From Suilimivivens sp964458255 (GTDB lineage Bacteria > Bacillota > Clostridia > Lachnospirales > Lachnospiraceae), in the NCBI GenBank assembly GCA_964458255.1, contig CAYWHY010000026.1, forward strand, positions 1 through 22,268: 22,268 bases of DNA, written 5' to 3'. The position numbers and the translations under genes were made by a program. The notes under the pieces are model-generated. The model was not told where the DNA came from, searched no databases, and saw only the letters and a program-made list of their open reading frames with translations. Of this stretch, positions 13,098 through 21,260 are shown one piece after another; the first letter of the stretch is position 1; each line of letters begins with the position of its first letter.

Positions 13098-15077
13098 TTA
13101 ACATATTTCTGCTCCCGCAGGCATTTCCTTTTCGGGTACCATAAGTGCCAGATTTCCTTCTGCATCTTCTGCACAAAGGAGCATACCCTCAGAAAGCACT
13201 CCGGCAAGTTTCGCAGGTTTCAAATTTACCAGTACCATAACCTTCTTACCCACCATTTCTTCTGCCGAATAGTGCTGTTTAATACCGGAAACAATCTGTT
13301 TTACCTGACTGCCGATTTTTACCTGTGAACAAAGAAGTTTCTTGGATTTGGGAACTTCTTCACAGGCAATGATTTCGCCCACCTGAAACTGCATCTTCAT
13401 AAAATGATCATACTCTATTTCTTCTTTTGCTTCAATATCAATTCCATTTTCGTCCGCTTTTTCTTCGGCCTTTCCGCTTGTTGCTTCTGCCGCTGCTTTT
13501 CTTTCCGCAAACATGGCTTCTGCCTTTTCTACCACTTCTTTTGCATCCAGTCTCGCAAAAAGGATTTCAGGCTTATCCGTCACCTTACTTCCGGAAGGAT
13601 ATTTTCCGGACACGGTAGTTTCTTCAAAGCTCCGTAAGGAAGTATTGAGCTGGGCAGCGATCTTTTCTGCTGTTTTAGGCATAAAGGGTTCAAGAAGAGA
13701 AGCACCGGTGATGATACTGTCTACTAAATTGTAAAGTACGGTTGCAAGTCTGTCCTGTTTTGCCTCATCTTTGGCAAGTACCCAGGGCTCTGTCTCATCA
13801 ATATATTTATTGCAACGTTTAAACAATGCAAAGATTTCTGTCAGTGCATCAGCCACACGCAAATCTTCCATCTTGGCTGCAACTTTTCCGTAAGTACCTG
13901 TTACTACAGCCTTTAACTCTTCATCAACTGCTTCCGCCACACCTTTATCGGCAACCACACCATCAAAATATTTATTACTCATGGAAATGGTTCTGTTCAC
14001 AAGGTTCCCTAATGTATTGGCAAGGTCAGAATTGATTCTTTCCACCAAAAGCTCCCAGGAAATAGTTCCGTCATTTTCAAAAGGCATTTCATGCAGAACA
14101 AAGTAACGAACCGCATCCACACCAAAGAAATCTACCAAATCGTCGGCATAAATTACATTTCCTTTAGATTTACTCATCTTGCCGTCCCCCTGTAAAAGCC
14201 AGGGATGACCGAATACTTGCTTAGGAAGCGGCTCGCCAAGTGCCATCAGGAAAATAGGCCAGTAAATGGTATGGAAACGAATAATATCTTTTCCAATTAA
14301 GTGAAGATCCGCAGGCCACAATTTCTTATACTGTTCTGTGCTTTCACCGTCACATTCATAACCGATACCCGTAATATAGTTGGTGAGTGCATCAAGCCAC
14401 ACATAAACGACATGCTTGTCATCAAAATCTACCGGAATTCCCCATTTAAAGGAAGTTCTGGATACACACAAATCCTGAAGTCCCGGAAGGAGGAAATTGT
14501 TCATCATTTCATTCTTACGTGATACAGGCTGAATAAACTCAGGATGTGTATTAATATGCTCAATCAGTCTGTCCGCATATTTGCTCATTTTAAAGAAATA
14601 TGCCTCTTCTTTCGCAGGCTTTACTTCTCTTCCGCAATCGGGACATTTGCCATCCACAAGCTGTGATTCTGTCCAGAAAGACTCACAGGGTGTACAGTAA
14701 AGTCCTTCATAGGAACCCTTATAAATATCTCCCTGGTTGTATAATTTCTTAAAGATTTTCTGAACCTGTTTTTCATGGTAATCATCTGTCGTGCGGATAA
14801 AATGGTCATAAGACGTGTCCATCAAATCCCACAGACTTTTGATAGTTCCTGCCACATCATCTACAAATTCCTTGGGCGTAATGCCTGCATCCTGTGCCTT
14901 TAATTCAATTTTCTGACCGTGCTCATCGGTACCTGTCTGAAAGAAAACATCGTATCCGTCTTTTCTTTTGAAACGAGCAATGCTGTCTGCCAAAACAATT
15001 TCATAACTGTTACCAATATGGGGTTTACCTGATGTATAGGCAATTGCTGTTGTAATATAATACTTTCCTTTGCTCAT
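13098..15077 (-). CDS. metG: Methionyl-tRNA synthetase
   Basis: 659 residues, the long dimeric form. Charges tRNA-Met with methionine in the cytoplasm. Seen: class I signature HIGN at 20-23, one CxxC zinc pair at 128/131 and a second at 145/148, KMSKS at 300-304, the anticodon-binding helical domain around 390-510, a Lys/Glu/Ala-rich linker near 530-560, and a C-terminal Trbp111-like OB-fold (QVGEIIACEEVPKSKKLL to the end) that aids tRNA binding and dimerisation. ATG start with AAGGAG upstream. Single-gene unit: T-box leader and promoter upstream, terminator downstream. Confidence 0.97.
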   Translation of the reverse strand: MSKGKYYITTAIAYTSGKPHIGNSYEIVLADSIARFKRKDGYDVFFQTGTDEHGQKIELKAQDAGITPKEFVDDVAGTIKSLWDLMDTSYDHFIRTTDDYHEKQVQKIFKKLYNQGDIYKGSYEGLYCTPCESFWTESQLVDGKCPDCGREVKPAKEEAYFFKMSKYADRLIEHINTHPEFIQPVSRKNEMMNNFLLPGLQDLCVSRTSFKWGIPVDFDDKHVVYVWLDALTNYITGIGYECDGESTEQYKKLWPADLHLIGKDIIRFHTIYWPIFLMALGEPLPKQVFGHPWLLQGDGKMSKSKGNVIYADDLVDFFGVDAVRYFVLHEMPFENDGTISWELLVERINSDLANTLGNLVNRTISMSNKYFDGVVADKGVAEAVDEELKAVVTGTYGKVAAKMEDLRVADALTEIFALFKRCNKYIDETEPWVLAKDEAKQDRLATVLYNLVDSIITGASLLEPFMPKTAEKIAAQLNTSLRSFEETTVSGKYPSGSKVTDKPEILFARLDAKEVVEKAEAMFAERKAAAEATSGKAEEKADENGIDIEAKEEIEYDHFMKMQFQVGEIIACEEVPKSKKLLCSQVKIGSQVKQIVSGIKQHYSAEEMVGKKVMVLVNLKPAKLAGVLSEGMLLCAEDAEGNLALMVPEKEMPAGAEIC

Positions 15078-15419
15078 GTCTGTTTCTCCTTCCTAATATT
15101 GAAGCACAATAATTTTGACAACATTCCAATCCATTAAAAAAACTGCCTCCTGCATATACAGAAGACAGCCGTTAAGCCGTGGTGCCACTTCTCTTCATTC
15201 CTTCCTCACAAAAGGAACCTCAGTAGGTACAAAAATACCCTGCCGCTATAACAGGCGGACCCTGTTGCAATCTAGCCGGCTGTCCGGTTCGGTGCACTGC
15301 TCAGAAGCCATCTTCCCTTCATTTTCACTCAGTTCCTCTCAGCCTGCTCCCCGGCAGAGAACCTTCTCTGTAAAGCTTTCATGAAGCTACTCTCTTCGTC
15401 ATCGCTTTTGTCTCAATAT
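15078..15419 (-). promoter_or_regulatory. T-box leader (tRNA-sensing riboswitch) of metG
   Basis: The roughly 340-nt leader has the marks of a T-box attenuator. On the minus strand GACGAAGAGAGTAG is the conserved 5' side of the specifier loop, followed by ACAGAGAAGG. CTTCAT pairs with ATGAAG above the loop and GAAG with CTTC below it, which leaves GGAAGATGG on the 3' side and puts AUG (Met) at 15309-15311, just before the conserved purine. The T-box element AGTGGCACCACGG is at 15177-15189. A terminator follows: CTGTCTTCTGT (15158-15168) with its partner at 15143-15153, then seven T (15136-15142). Uncharged tRNA-Met should stabilise the antiterminator and raise metG expression. The T-box loop is UGGC rather than the UGGU expected for A73. 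Folding was done by hand. Confidence 0.88.
15136..15168 (-). terminator. Regulated terminator inside the metG T-box leader
   Basis: 11-bp stem with three internal G-T wobbles and one at the loop end, 4-nt loop, and seven T on the minus strand. It is mutually exclusive with the antiterminator formed by the T-box element. Confidence 0.8.
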
Positions 15420-15425
15420 AACCTT

Positions 15426-15454
15426 AGCCTAACACAAAGAAATTATGTTGTCAA
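15426..15454 (-). promoter_or_regulatory. Sigma-A promoter of metG
   Basis: On the minus strand TTGACA (15449-15454), a 17-bp spacer and TAGGCT (15426-15431), with a TG one base before the -10 (extended -10). The weak -10 is offset by the consensus -35 and the extended element. Start near 15419, just ahead of the T-box stem I. Confidence 0.7.
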
Positions 15455-15485
15455 ATAGCTTGTTCATTTATATCAAAATATAATG

Positions 15486-16349
15486 TTATTTTCTGAGCAT
15501 CAGCCGATATTTTTTCCCGTTTTCCACGACTTCTCTCTCAAAAACAAATCCCAATCGGTTAAGCAGTCTTACAGACGCTTCGTTCTTTTCTTCCACAAGT
15601 GCCTGTATTTGTTCAAACAAAAGTTCCTCCTTTGCATAGTGCAAAATAGCCTCACACACCTCACTCGCGTACCCCTTCCCCTGATATGCCTTCTCTATTA
15701 CAAAGCCAAGCTCCGGCAAATCATAACCTTCTCTGATATCAAACCCGGCTCTTCCAATAATTCTTCCTGTCGCTTTTTCTGTTACCGTCCACATGCCAAA
15801 CCCATAAAAGCCATACATATGCCTGATATAGTCCTGCATATAGGCGATTTCTTCTTCCGGATTCTGAAACAGATCTTCCATGTAGCAGGTGATGGAAGGT
15901 TCCCTGTAAATACGATAAAAGTCTGCCACATCCTCCACAGTACTTTCTCTTACCATCATCCTCTTCGTTTTTAGTATGTCCCACGGAACTTTTGCAAGTC
16001 TTCGATAAATTTCATCATAGGCACGGAAAGACAGTTCGCATACATCTGTTACTGTCTGAAACACTCCTTCAAACATCTGTCCTTTATTTCCGTCATGATA
16101 AAAAGCTGCCACATAAAACCCGGCCGTCCGGAAAGCCTCTACTATCGTTCTTTCATCACTGATTAAAAGTATTTCACACTTATCATATTGTTCTGCATAA
16201 TCATCAGGAATTCCCCCGAAATCATTTTGTATTTTTTGTAGGAACAGCTCCACACCGTTATCATTCATCTGCCTCTTCATTTCGACGAATTGATTTTGAA
16301 GAGACTGATATCCTTTTAGCGTAAGCAGATAAACTACACATTTAAGCAT
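15486..16349 (-). CDS. Two-domain protein: HAD-like N-terminal region plus GNAT acetyltransferase
   Basis: 287 residues. The C-terminal half (about 128-285) is a RimJ/RimL-type GNAT domain: the start TKRMMVRESTVEDV, the acetyl-CoA loop QGKGYA at 223-228, then NEASVRLLNRLGF at 256-268. The N-terminal 125 residues are not GNAT. They include ILLISDERTIVEAFRTAGF and look like a degenerate HAD-type or response fold without its catalytic aspartate loop; related two-part proteins occur in Lachnospiraceae (recalled, not checked). The acceptor substrate is unknown. ATG start with AAAGGA 8 nt upstream. Divergent from the cyclophilin gene across 86 bp. Confidence 0.82.
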   Translation of the reverse strand: MLKCVVYLLTLKGYQSLQNQFVEMKRQMNDNGVELFLQKIQNDFGGIPDDYAEQYDKCEILLISDERTIVEAFRTAGFYVAAFYHDGNKGQMFEGVFQTVTDVCELSFRAYDEIYRRLAKVPWDILKTKRMMVRESTVEDVADFYRIYREPSITCYMEDLFQNPEEEIAYMQDYIRHMYGFYGFGMWTVTEKATGRIIGRAGFDIREGYDLPELGFVIEKAYQGKGYASEVCEAILHYAKEELLFEQIQALVEEKNEASVRLLNRLGFVFEREVVENGKKYRLMLRK

Positions 16350-16435
16350 TGCAATAATCCTTTACTTTTTATAAAATAAGTACTGATACAATTTCTACAG
16401 GTATTATATCATTTCAAAGAAAGGAAGTATATATT

Positions 16436-16957
16436 ATGGCACAAAATCCAATTGTAACCTTCACCATGGAAAACGGTGATATTATTAAGGCAGAGCTTTA
16501 TCCTGCTATTGCACCTGTTTCCGTAAACAACTTTATCAGTCTTATAAGCAAGGGGTTTTATGACGGTCTGATTTTCCATCGCGTCATCCGAGGCTTCATG
16601 ATTCAGGGGGGAGATCCGGAAGGAACAGGCTGTGGCGGTCCCGGCTACAGTATCAAAGGCGAATTTGCTGCAAATGGCATTCAAAACGACTTAAAGCATA
16701 CCGAAGGTGTCCTCTCCATGGCAAGAAGCATGATGCCGGACTCCGCAGGATCACAGTTTTTCATTATGCACAAAAACTCTCCCCATCTGGACGGATCTTA
16801 TGCTGCATTCGGCAAAGTAATTGAGGGAATGGATGCCGTCAACAAGATTGCCGAAACTGCAACTGATTACTCCGACCGTCCTTTAGAAGATCAGGTCATG
16901 AAGAGTGTTACTGTCGAAACATTCGGCATCTCTTATCCGGAGCCGGAAAAATTGTAA
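16436..16957 (+). CDS. Peptidyl-prolyl cis-trans isomerase, cyclophilin type
   Basis: 173 residues, a single cyclophilin domain without signal peptide, so a cytoplasmic foldase catalysing cis/trans isomerisation of Xaa-Pro bonds. Seen: FHRVI at 47-51 with the catalytic Arg49, FMIQGGD at 54-60, GSQFFI at 105-110, and LDGSYAAFGKV at 118-128. The canonical tryptophan for cyclosporin binding is not obvious (Leu118-Asp119 then Gly-Ser-Tyr), as in many bacterial forms. ATG start with AGGAAG 8 nt upstream. Monocistronic: divergent from the GNAT gene and convergent with fba. Confidence 0.95.
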   Translation: MAQNPIVTFTMENGDIIKAELYPAIAPVSVNNFISLISKGFYDGLIFHRVIRGFMIQGGDPEGTGCGGPGYSIKGEFAANGIQNDLKHTEGVLSMARSMMPDSAGSQFFIMHKNSPHLDGSYAAFGKVIEGMDAVNKIAETATDYSDRPLEDQVMKSVTVETFGISYPEPEKL

Positions 16958-17126
16958 GCAAAAATATATCCGGCACATAGCTGTTCATATTTTGTTAACA
17001 TTTAATTTATATTTTTTTCAATTTCCCATCATTCTTTAGACATTTCTGTGTCTTATACTAACATCATAAGATACAAAACAGATAAGCGCCTAACAGTTGA
17101 TTTTTTTAATAACTTTTTCATAATAA

Positions 17127-17155
17127 ATGCCAAGTAAGAGTTTCTTACTTGGCAT
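17127..17155 (-). terminator. Hairpin, possible second terminator of fba
   Basis: Perfect 12-bp stem ATGCCAAGTAAG (17127-17138) with CTTACTTGGCAT (17144-17155), 5-nt loop. On the minus strand it runs into a U-rich tract (TTATTAT), a fair terminator. On the plus strand the following bases are CCTCCC, so it would stop cyclophilin transcripts less well. Confidence 0.5.
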
Positions 17156-17241
17156 CCTCCCTTTTACAGGGTACTGTCAAACCTGCATCTCCCATTTAAA
17201 CTTAGTATATATAATCAGTGATACGATGCTATTTTTCACAA

Positions 17242-17273
17242 GAAGGCGTTGATACTTACATATCAACGCCTTC
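17242..17273 (-). terminator. Strong hairpin after fba
   Basis: Perfect 13-bp stem GAAGGCGTTGATA (17242-17254) with TATCAACGCCTTC (17261-17273), 6-nt loop, 48 bp after the fba stop codon. The bases after it on the minus strand (TTGTG) are a poor U tract, so it may act as a transcript-end stabiliser rather than a full terminator. Confidence 0.5.
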
Positions 17274-17321
17274 ATACCTGTCAATATTTGATTACTCTGA
17301 CTCCACACTATACAGTCACAT

Positions 17322-18185
17322 TTATGCTTTGTTGATGGAACCGAAAATTTCCATTTTTTCTTTAACAGTAGCCTTGATTGCTTCAAAACCGGGAGCAAGA
17401 AGCTTACGGGGATCATATCCTTTCCCCTGCCGGTCCTTACCTGCCTCAATATATTCGCGTGTAGCTGCTGCAAAAGATAACTGGCACTCTGTATTAACGT
17501 TAATCTTGGCAACGCCCAAAGAAATTGCTTTCTGAATCATTTCTGTCGGAATACCGGTACCACCATGAAGAACTAAAGGCATGTCTCCTGTAAGCTGCTG
17601 AATAGCATCCAATGTTTCAAAGGATAATCCCTTCCAGTTTTCAGGATATTTACCATGAATGTTACCAATACCTGCTGCAAGGAAGTCAATTCCCAAATCA
17701 GCAATTGCTTTACATTCATTAGGGTCTGCACATTCGCCCATACCAACAACGCCGTCTTCTTCTCCACCGATAGAACCAACTTCAGCTTCAATAGAAATTC
17801 CTTTTGCATGCGCTGCTGCCACTAACTCTTTGGTCTTAGCTACATTTTCATCAATAGGATAATGAGAACCATCAAACATTACAGATGAAAAACCTGCTTC
17901 GATGCATTTGTAACAATGGTCATAGCTGCCATGGTCTAAGTGAAGAGCTACGGGAACGGTAATATTCTGGTCTTTGATAAGCCCGTTTACCATACCGACT
18001 ACTACATCATATCCACCCATGTACTTACCTGCACCCTCAGATACACCGAGAATAACAGGAGAATTGTTTTCCTGCGCTGTTAACAGGATGGCTTTTGTCC
18101 ACTCAAGATTGTTAATGTTGAACTGACCAACAGCATAATGGCCGGCTTTTGCTTTTTTAAGCATTTCTGTTGCTGAAACTAACAT
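17322..18185 (-). CDS. fba: Class II fructose-1,6-bisphosphate aldolase
   Basis: 287 residues, zinc-dependent class II aldolase. Reversibly cleaves fructose 1,6-bisphosphate into dihydroxyacetone phosphate and glyceraldehyde 3-phosphate in glycolysis. Seen: LHLDHG at 81-86 with catalytic Asp84 and zinc ligand His85, EAEVGSIGGEEDG at 133-145 with Glu134, GNIHGKY at 174-180 (His177), LHGGTGIP at 206-213 (His207), and KINVNTE at 227-233 for phosphate and Na+ binding. Tagatose-bisphosphate or ketose-bisphosphate aldolases share these motifs, so specificity is inferred. ATG start with GGAGG. A TATAAT -10 box (18229-18234, minus strand) suggests its own promoter in the 85-bp space after the HPr-like gene, but no clear -35 is seen. 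Confidence 0.94.
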   Translation of the reverse strand: MLVSATEMLKKAKAGHYAVGQFNINNLEWTKAILLTAQENNSPVILGVSEGAGKYMGGYDVVVGMVNGLIKDQNITVPVALHLDHGSYDHCYKCIEAGFSSVMFDGSHYPIDENVAKTKELVAAAHAKGISIEAEVGSIGGEEDGVVGMGECADPNECKAIADLGIDFLAAGIGNIHGKYPENWKGLSFETLDAIQQLTGDMPLVLHGGTGIPTEMIQKAISLGVAKINVNTECQLSFAAATREYIEAGKDRQGKGYDPRKLLAPGFEAIKATVKEKMEIFGSINKA

Positions 18186-18270
18186 TTTATTATACCTCCG
18201 TTAAATTTATAACATTCTCACTGCTTTTATTATAACTCATCTTTTTCAAAAAAGAAATAACAATTATATT

Positions 18271-18531
18271 CTATTCTGCTTTTCCGCTTAAATAATCACT
18301 TATACTCTCAATCGCTGTCTGTTCATCCTCACCGTCAGCTACTACCGTAACCTTAGAACCTGCATCAAGTGTCAATGTCATCATCCCCATAATGCTCTTT
18401 GCATTTACACTCTTTGCACCTGATATAATATGAATATTGCTTTCATATCTGCTTGCCACCTGTACCAGCATAGCTATGGGTCTTGCATCAAGCTCCTCCT
18501 TCACATGAAGTTCAACTATCTTCTCGGTCAT
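18271..18531 (-). CDS. HPr-like (Crh-type) protein lacking the active-site histidine
   Basis: 86 residues, HPr fold and length. In classical HPr, His15 accepts phosphate from Enzyme I (GLHARP). Here the motif reads ELDARP with Asp15, so it cannot act as a PTS phosphocarrier in the usual way. The regulatory site is intact: NAKSIMGMM with Ser46, the target of HPr kinase. This is the same pattern as Bacillus Crh, which has Gln15 and Ser46 and acts as a CcpA corepressor. Its position directly after whiA and rapZ matches the Bacillus rapZ-yvcK-whiA-crh order. Inference: a regulatory HPr, not a transport one. ATG start with AAGGAGGAG; 15 bp after the whiA stop. Confidence 0.9.
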   Translation of the reverse strand: MTEKIVELHVKEELDARPIAMLVQVASRYESNIHIISGAKSVNAKSIMGMMTLTLDAGSKVTVVADGEDEQTAIESISDYLSGKAE

Positions 18532-18546
18532 AAAATTCTCCTCCTT

Positions 18547-19416
18547 CTATCGAATCCTATCAGCTATTTCGCTCAACTTCCGCAATCTATGGTTGACACC
18601 GGATTTCCCAACCGGCGGATTAAGGTAACCACCAAGTTCCTGAAGAGAGCTTTCCGGATAGGCCAATCTGACCATTGCCATTTCTCTGAGATTCTCGGGT
18701 AAATTTGAAAAGCCATAATGTTTTTCAAGCAACTCAATATCTGCTATCTGCTTATTGGCAGCATTTACCGTTTTGGCAATATTGGCCGTTTCGCAATTAA
18801 CCTGTCTGTTAATGGAATTGCGCATTTCCTTCTCTATCCTTAAATTTTCCAAATTCATCAAGGATAAATGTGCACCCATTACATTCAGCAAATCTACGAT
18901 TCCTGCGCCTTCCTTCAGATACACAACATGGTATCTTTTTCGCTTTACGATTCTCGCATCCAAATCAAAGCTCCGAATCATCTCCTGAATTTGCAATGCC
19001 TGTGTTTCCCATTCACAGACAAACTCAAGATGATAACTCTTCTGAGGATCACTCATCGACCCAATACATAAAAAAGCACCTCGCAAATAAGCACGCCTGC
19101 AACAGCTGTTCTTTACCAAGACAGGATTTACACCCTCTTTCAGTGTTCTTATTTGCTTTTCCCCATCAAACAGCTTAAGTGCCTGAAGCACTTTAGCCGT
19201 ATCAGTACCTATAATAAATGTTTTTTTCAATAATGTAAAGTATTTTCTAAAAGCTACATCGTTTTCCGAGTGCAATACTATCTCTGTTTTTTCCTTCTCT
19301 CTTGTAACAATCCCACCGTCAAAATGAACAATTGCCGCGAGTTCTGCCAACTGACAATGTCTGGAACCCGGAATTACTTTTTCCAACTCCGCCTTCACTT
19401 CCGCCGAAAATGACAT
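18547..19416 (-). CDS. whiA: DNA-binding protein WhiA
   Basis: 289 residues. WhiA combines a degenerate LAGLIDADG homing-endonuclease fold with a C-terminal helix-turn-helix; in Firmicutes it affects cell division and chromosome segregation. Seen: opening MSFSAEVKAEL, CCRRAYLRGAFLCIGS at 105-120, the linker NSINRQVNCETANIAKTV at 200-217, and the C-terminal HTH PESSLQELGGYL then KSGVNHRLRKL (254-281). The endonuclease catalytic residues are not expected to work in this family. 19 bp after rapZ. Confidence 0.95.
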   Translation of the reverse strand: MSFSAEVKAELEKVIPGSRHCQLAELAAIVHFDGGIVTREKEKTEIVLHSENDVAFRKYFTLLKKTFIIGTDTAKVLQALKLFDGEKQIRTLKEGVNPVLVKNSCCRRAYLRGAFLCIGSMSDPQKSYHLEFVCEWETQALQIQEMIRSFDLDARIVKRKRYHVVYLKEGAGIVDLLNVMGAHLSLMNLENLRIEKEMRNSINRQVNCETANIAKTVNAANKQIADIELLEKHYGFSNLPENLREMAMVRLAYPESSLQELGGYLNPPVGKSGVNHRLRKLSEIADRIR

Positions 19417-19435
19417 CTTTATTTCCTCTTTACAC

Positions 19436-20299
19436 CTATCTGCCTTGTCCGATATCTCTATGAGCTATTTTGAGCCCAAAATTTCCTTTGTTCTTTAAAC
19501 GTTCATACAATATGTTCGCCAGTGTCACGCTCCTGTGCTTTCCACCGGTACATCCGATTCCTATTACCAGCTGATACTTTCCTTCCTTTATATAATTGGG
19601 GATCAAAAACTCAAGCATGTCCAAAAGCTTGTCAATAAAAATCTCTGCCTCGCTAAAGCTTAAAACATAGTTCTGCACTTCCTTATGATTTCCTGTTTTA
19701 TATTTTAATTCATCTATATAAAATGGATTTGGCAAAAAGCGAACATCAAACACCAAATCCGCATCTGCCGGAATCCCATGTTTAAACCCAAAAGACAAGA
19801 TAGTTACCATCAGGCTGTTGTATTCTTCGTTTTTCACAAAAATACGCTCAATTTCTTCTTTTAATTCTCTGTTCAACAGATTAGAGGTATCAATGACGTA
19901 ATCTGACTTTTGTCTGATATCCTGCAGGATTTTCCGTTCCCTAACGATACCGTCCTCCACTCTTCCGTCCGGTGTCAGGGGATGCATTCTTCTTGTTTCT
20001 TTATATCGCTTTAACAGGACATTGTTTCCCGCTTCCATAAACAATATTTCAAAATCGTATCCGTTTTCTTTGAGCTTTTCCAATATTTTCTGTACATCCT
20101 CAAAGGGCTGGTCTGCACGCACATCCAGTCCCAATGCTACCTTTGTGACTTCACTGCCCGGCACGGCAATAAGCTCAACAAACTTTTCTATCAGCGGAAC
20201 AGGCATATTGTCCACACAGTAAAACCCCACATCCTCCAGCATCCTTAGTGCTGTACTTTTACCGCCGCCACTCATCCCGGTCACTACTACAAAACGCAT
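19436..20299 (-). CDS. rapZ: RapZ (YvcJ) nucleotide-binding RNase adapter family
   Basis: 287 residues. Seen: P-loop GMSGGGKS at 8-15, CVDNMP at 28-33, FDVRFLPNPFYI at 184-195, and the C-terminal signature GCTGGKHRSV at 249-258, followed by HRDI at 280-283. In enterobacteria RapZ senses glucosamine-6-phosphate and guides RNase E to GlmZ; in Firmicutes the YvcJ homologue binds and hydrolyses nucleotides and its RNA role is less clear. Its place between murB and whiA fits a link to wall-precursor supply. The gene for YvcK (gluconeogenesis factor), which commonly lies between rapZ and whiA in Firmicutes, is absent here. Confidence 0.95.
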   Translation of the reverse strand: MRFVVVTGMSGGGKSTALRMLEDVGFYCVDNMPVPLIEKFVELIAVPGSEVTKVALGLDVRADQPFEDVQKILEKLKENGYDFEILFMEAGNNVLLKRYKETRRMHPLTPDGRVEDGIVRERKILQDIRQKSDYVIDTSNLLNRELKEEIERIFVKNEEYNSLMVTILSFGFKHGIPADADLVFDVRFLPNPFYIDELKYKTGNHKEVQNYVLSFSEAEIFIDKLLDMLEFLIPNYIKEGKYQLVIGIGCTGGKHRSVTLANILYERLKNKGNFGLKIAHRDIGQGR

Positions 20300-20319
20300 T
20301 TACTTTCTCCTTATCACTA

Positions 20320-21246
20320 TCAAAACTCTCCAAGATATATTACTTCGCGTTCTAAGAATACATCAAATTTTTCTTTTACACGCTCCTGCACCTGTGCAAT
20401 TACATCTGCCACATCTGCAGCAGTTGCACTGCCTGTATTTACAACGAACCCACAATGCTTTTCAGATACTCTGGCACCGCCGATGGCAAACCCGCGTAAT
20501 CCGGCATCCATGATCAGTTTCCCGGCAAAATACCCTTCAGGGCGCTTAAAAGTACTTCCGGCACTGGGATACTCAAGAGGTTGTTTTTCTCTTCGTCTTG
20601 CTGCCAAATCCGCCATTTTACTGCGAATTTCTTCCCTGTCTCCTTCTGTCAGTTGAAACACCACCTCAAGAACCACAAAATGACGGTTTTTAATAATACT
20701 GGTGCGATATCCAAACTCCATGGTCTGATTATCGAGTACCAATATTTCTCCATCTTCACTCATAACGGTAACACCGGCAACCACCTGCTTCATCTCGCCG
20801 CCATAGGCACCTGCATTCATCATAACACCACCGCCTACAGTGCCGGGTATTCCCGAAGCAAACTCTAATCCTTTAAGTGAATTTTCCATGGCACACTGCG
20901 CCACCTGCGACAAAAGAGCACCTGCCTGTACATGAATTCGGGTATCCGTTACCGTCACTTTATTAAATTTCTCTTTCAGTTGCAAAACAATACCTGCATA
21001 GCCGTGATCCCCCACCAACAGATTACTGCCATTTCCCAAAACAAAGTAAGGTATTTCCGTTTGTCTGAAATAAGGTATCAGTTTGCAGAGTTGTTCTGCA
21101 CTGCTAATCTTCACAAAACATGTTGCCGCACCACCAACACGGAAGGTTGTATACTTACACATTTGCTCATGTTCCAAAATATCTTCAGCGGGTACATGCG
21201 CCCTTATAAATTCTAAAACTGCTGAACCGAATCCTTGCACTTTCAC
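20320..21246 (-). CDS. murB: UDP-N-acetylenolpyruvoylglucosamine reductase
   Basis: 308 residues, type II MurB as in Gram-positives. FAD enzyme that reduces UDP-GlcNAc-enolpyruvate to UDP-MurNAc with NADPH, the second committed step of peptidoglycan synthesis, in the cytoplasm. Seen: TTFRVGG at 33-39, the FAD-binding LGNGSNLLV at 70-78, ASGIPGTVGGGVMMNAGAYG at 130-149, YRTS at 180-183, SAGSTFKRP at 228-236 with the catalytic Ser231, and LEREV at 298-302 with the catalytic glutamate. 14 bp after glcK and 20 bp before rapZ, so part of one operon. Confidence 0.97.
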   Translation of the reverse strand: MKVQGFGSAVLEFIRAHVPAEDILEHEQMCKYTTFRVGGAATCFVKISSAEQLCKLIPYFRQTEIPYFVLGNGSNLLVGDHGYAGIVLQLKEKFNKVTVTDTRIHVQAGALLSQVAQCAMENSLKGLEFASGIPGTVGGGVMMNAGAYGGEMKQVVAGVTVMSEDGEILVLDNQTMEFGYRTSIIKNRHFVVLEVVFQLTEGDREEIRSKMADLAARRREKQPLEYPSAGSTFKRPEGYFAGKLIMDAGLRGFAIGGARVSEKHCGFVVNTGSATAADVADVIAQVQERVKEKFDVFLEREVIYLGEF

Positions 21247-21260
21247 ACCTGCTATTCTTT

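Larger units (their letters stand above)
16958..17321. other. 364-bp non-coding region between convergent cyclophilin and fba genes
   Basis: AT-rich, no credible reading frame. It holds the two perfect hairpins listed separately, T-rich stretches near 17011-17018 and 17101-17107, and a TATACT-like box around 17055 without a -35. No clean terminator is seen directly after the cyclophilin stop codon. Confidence 0.6.
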
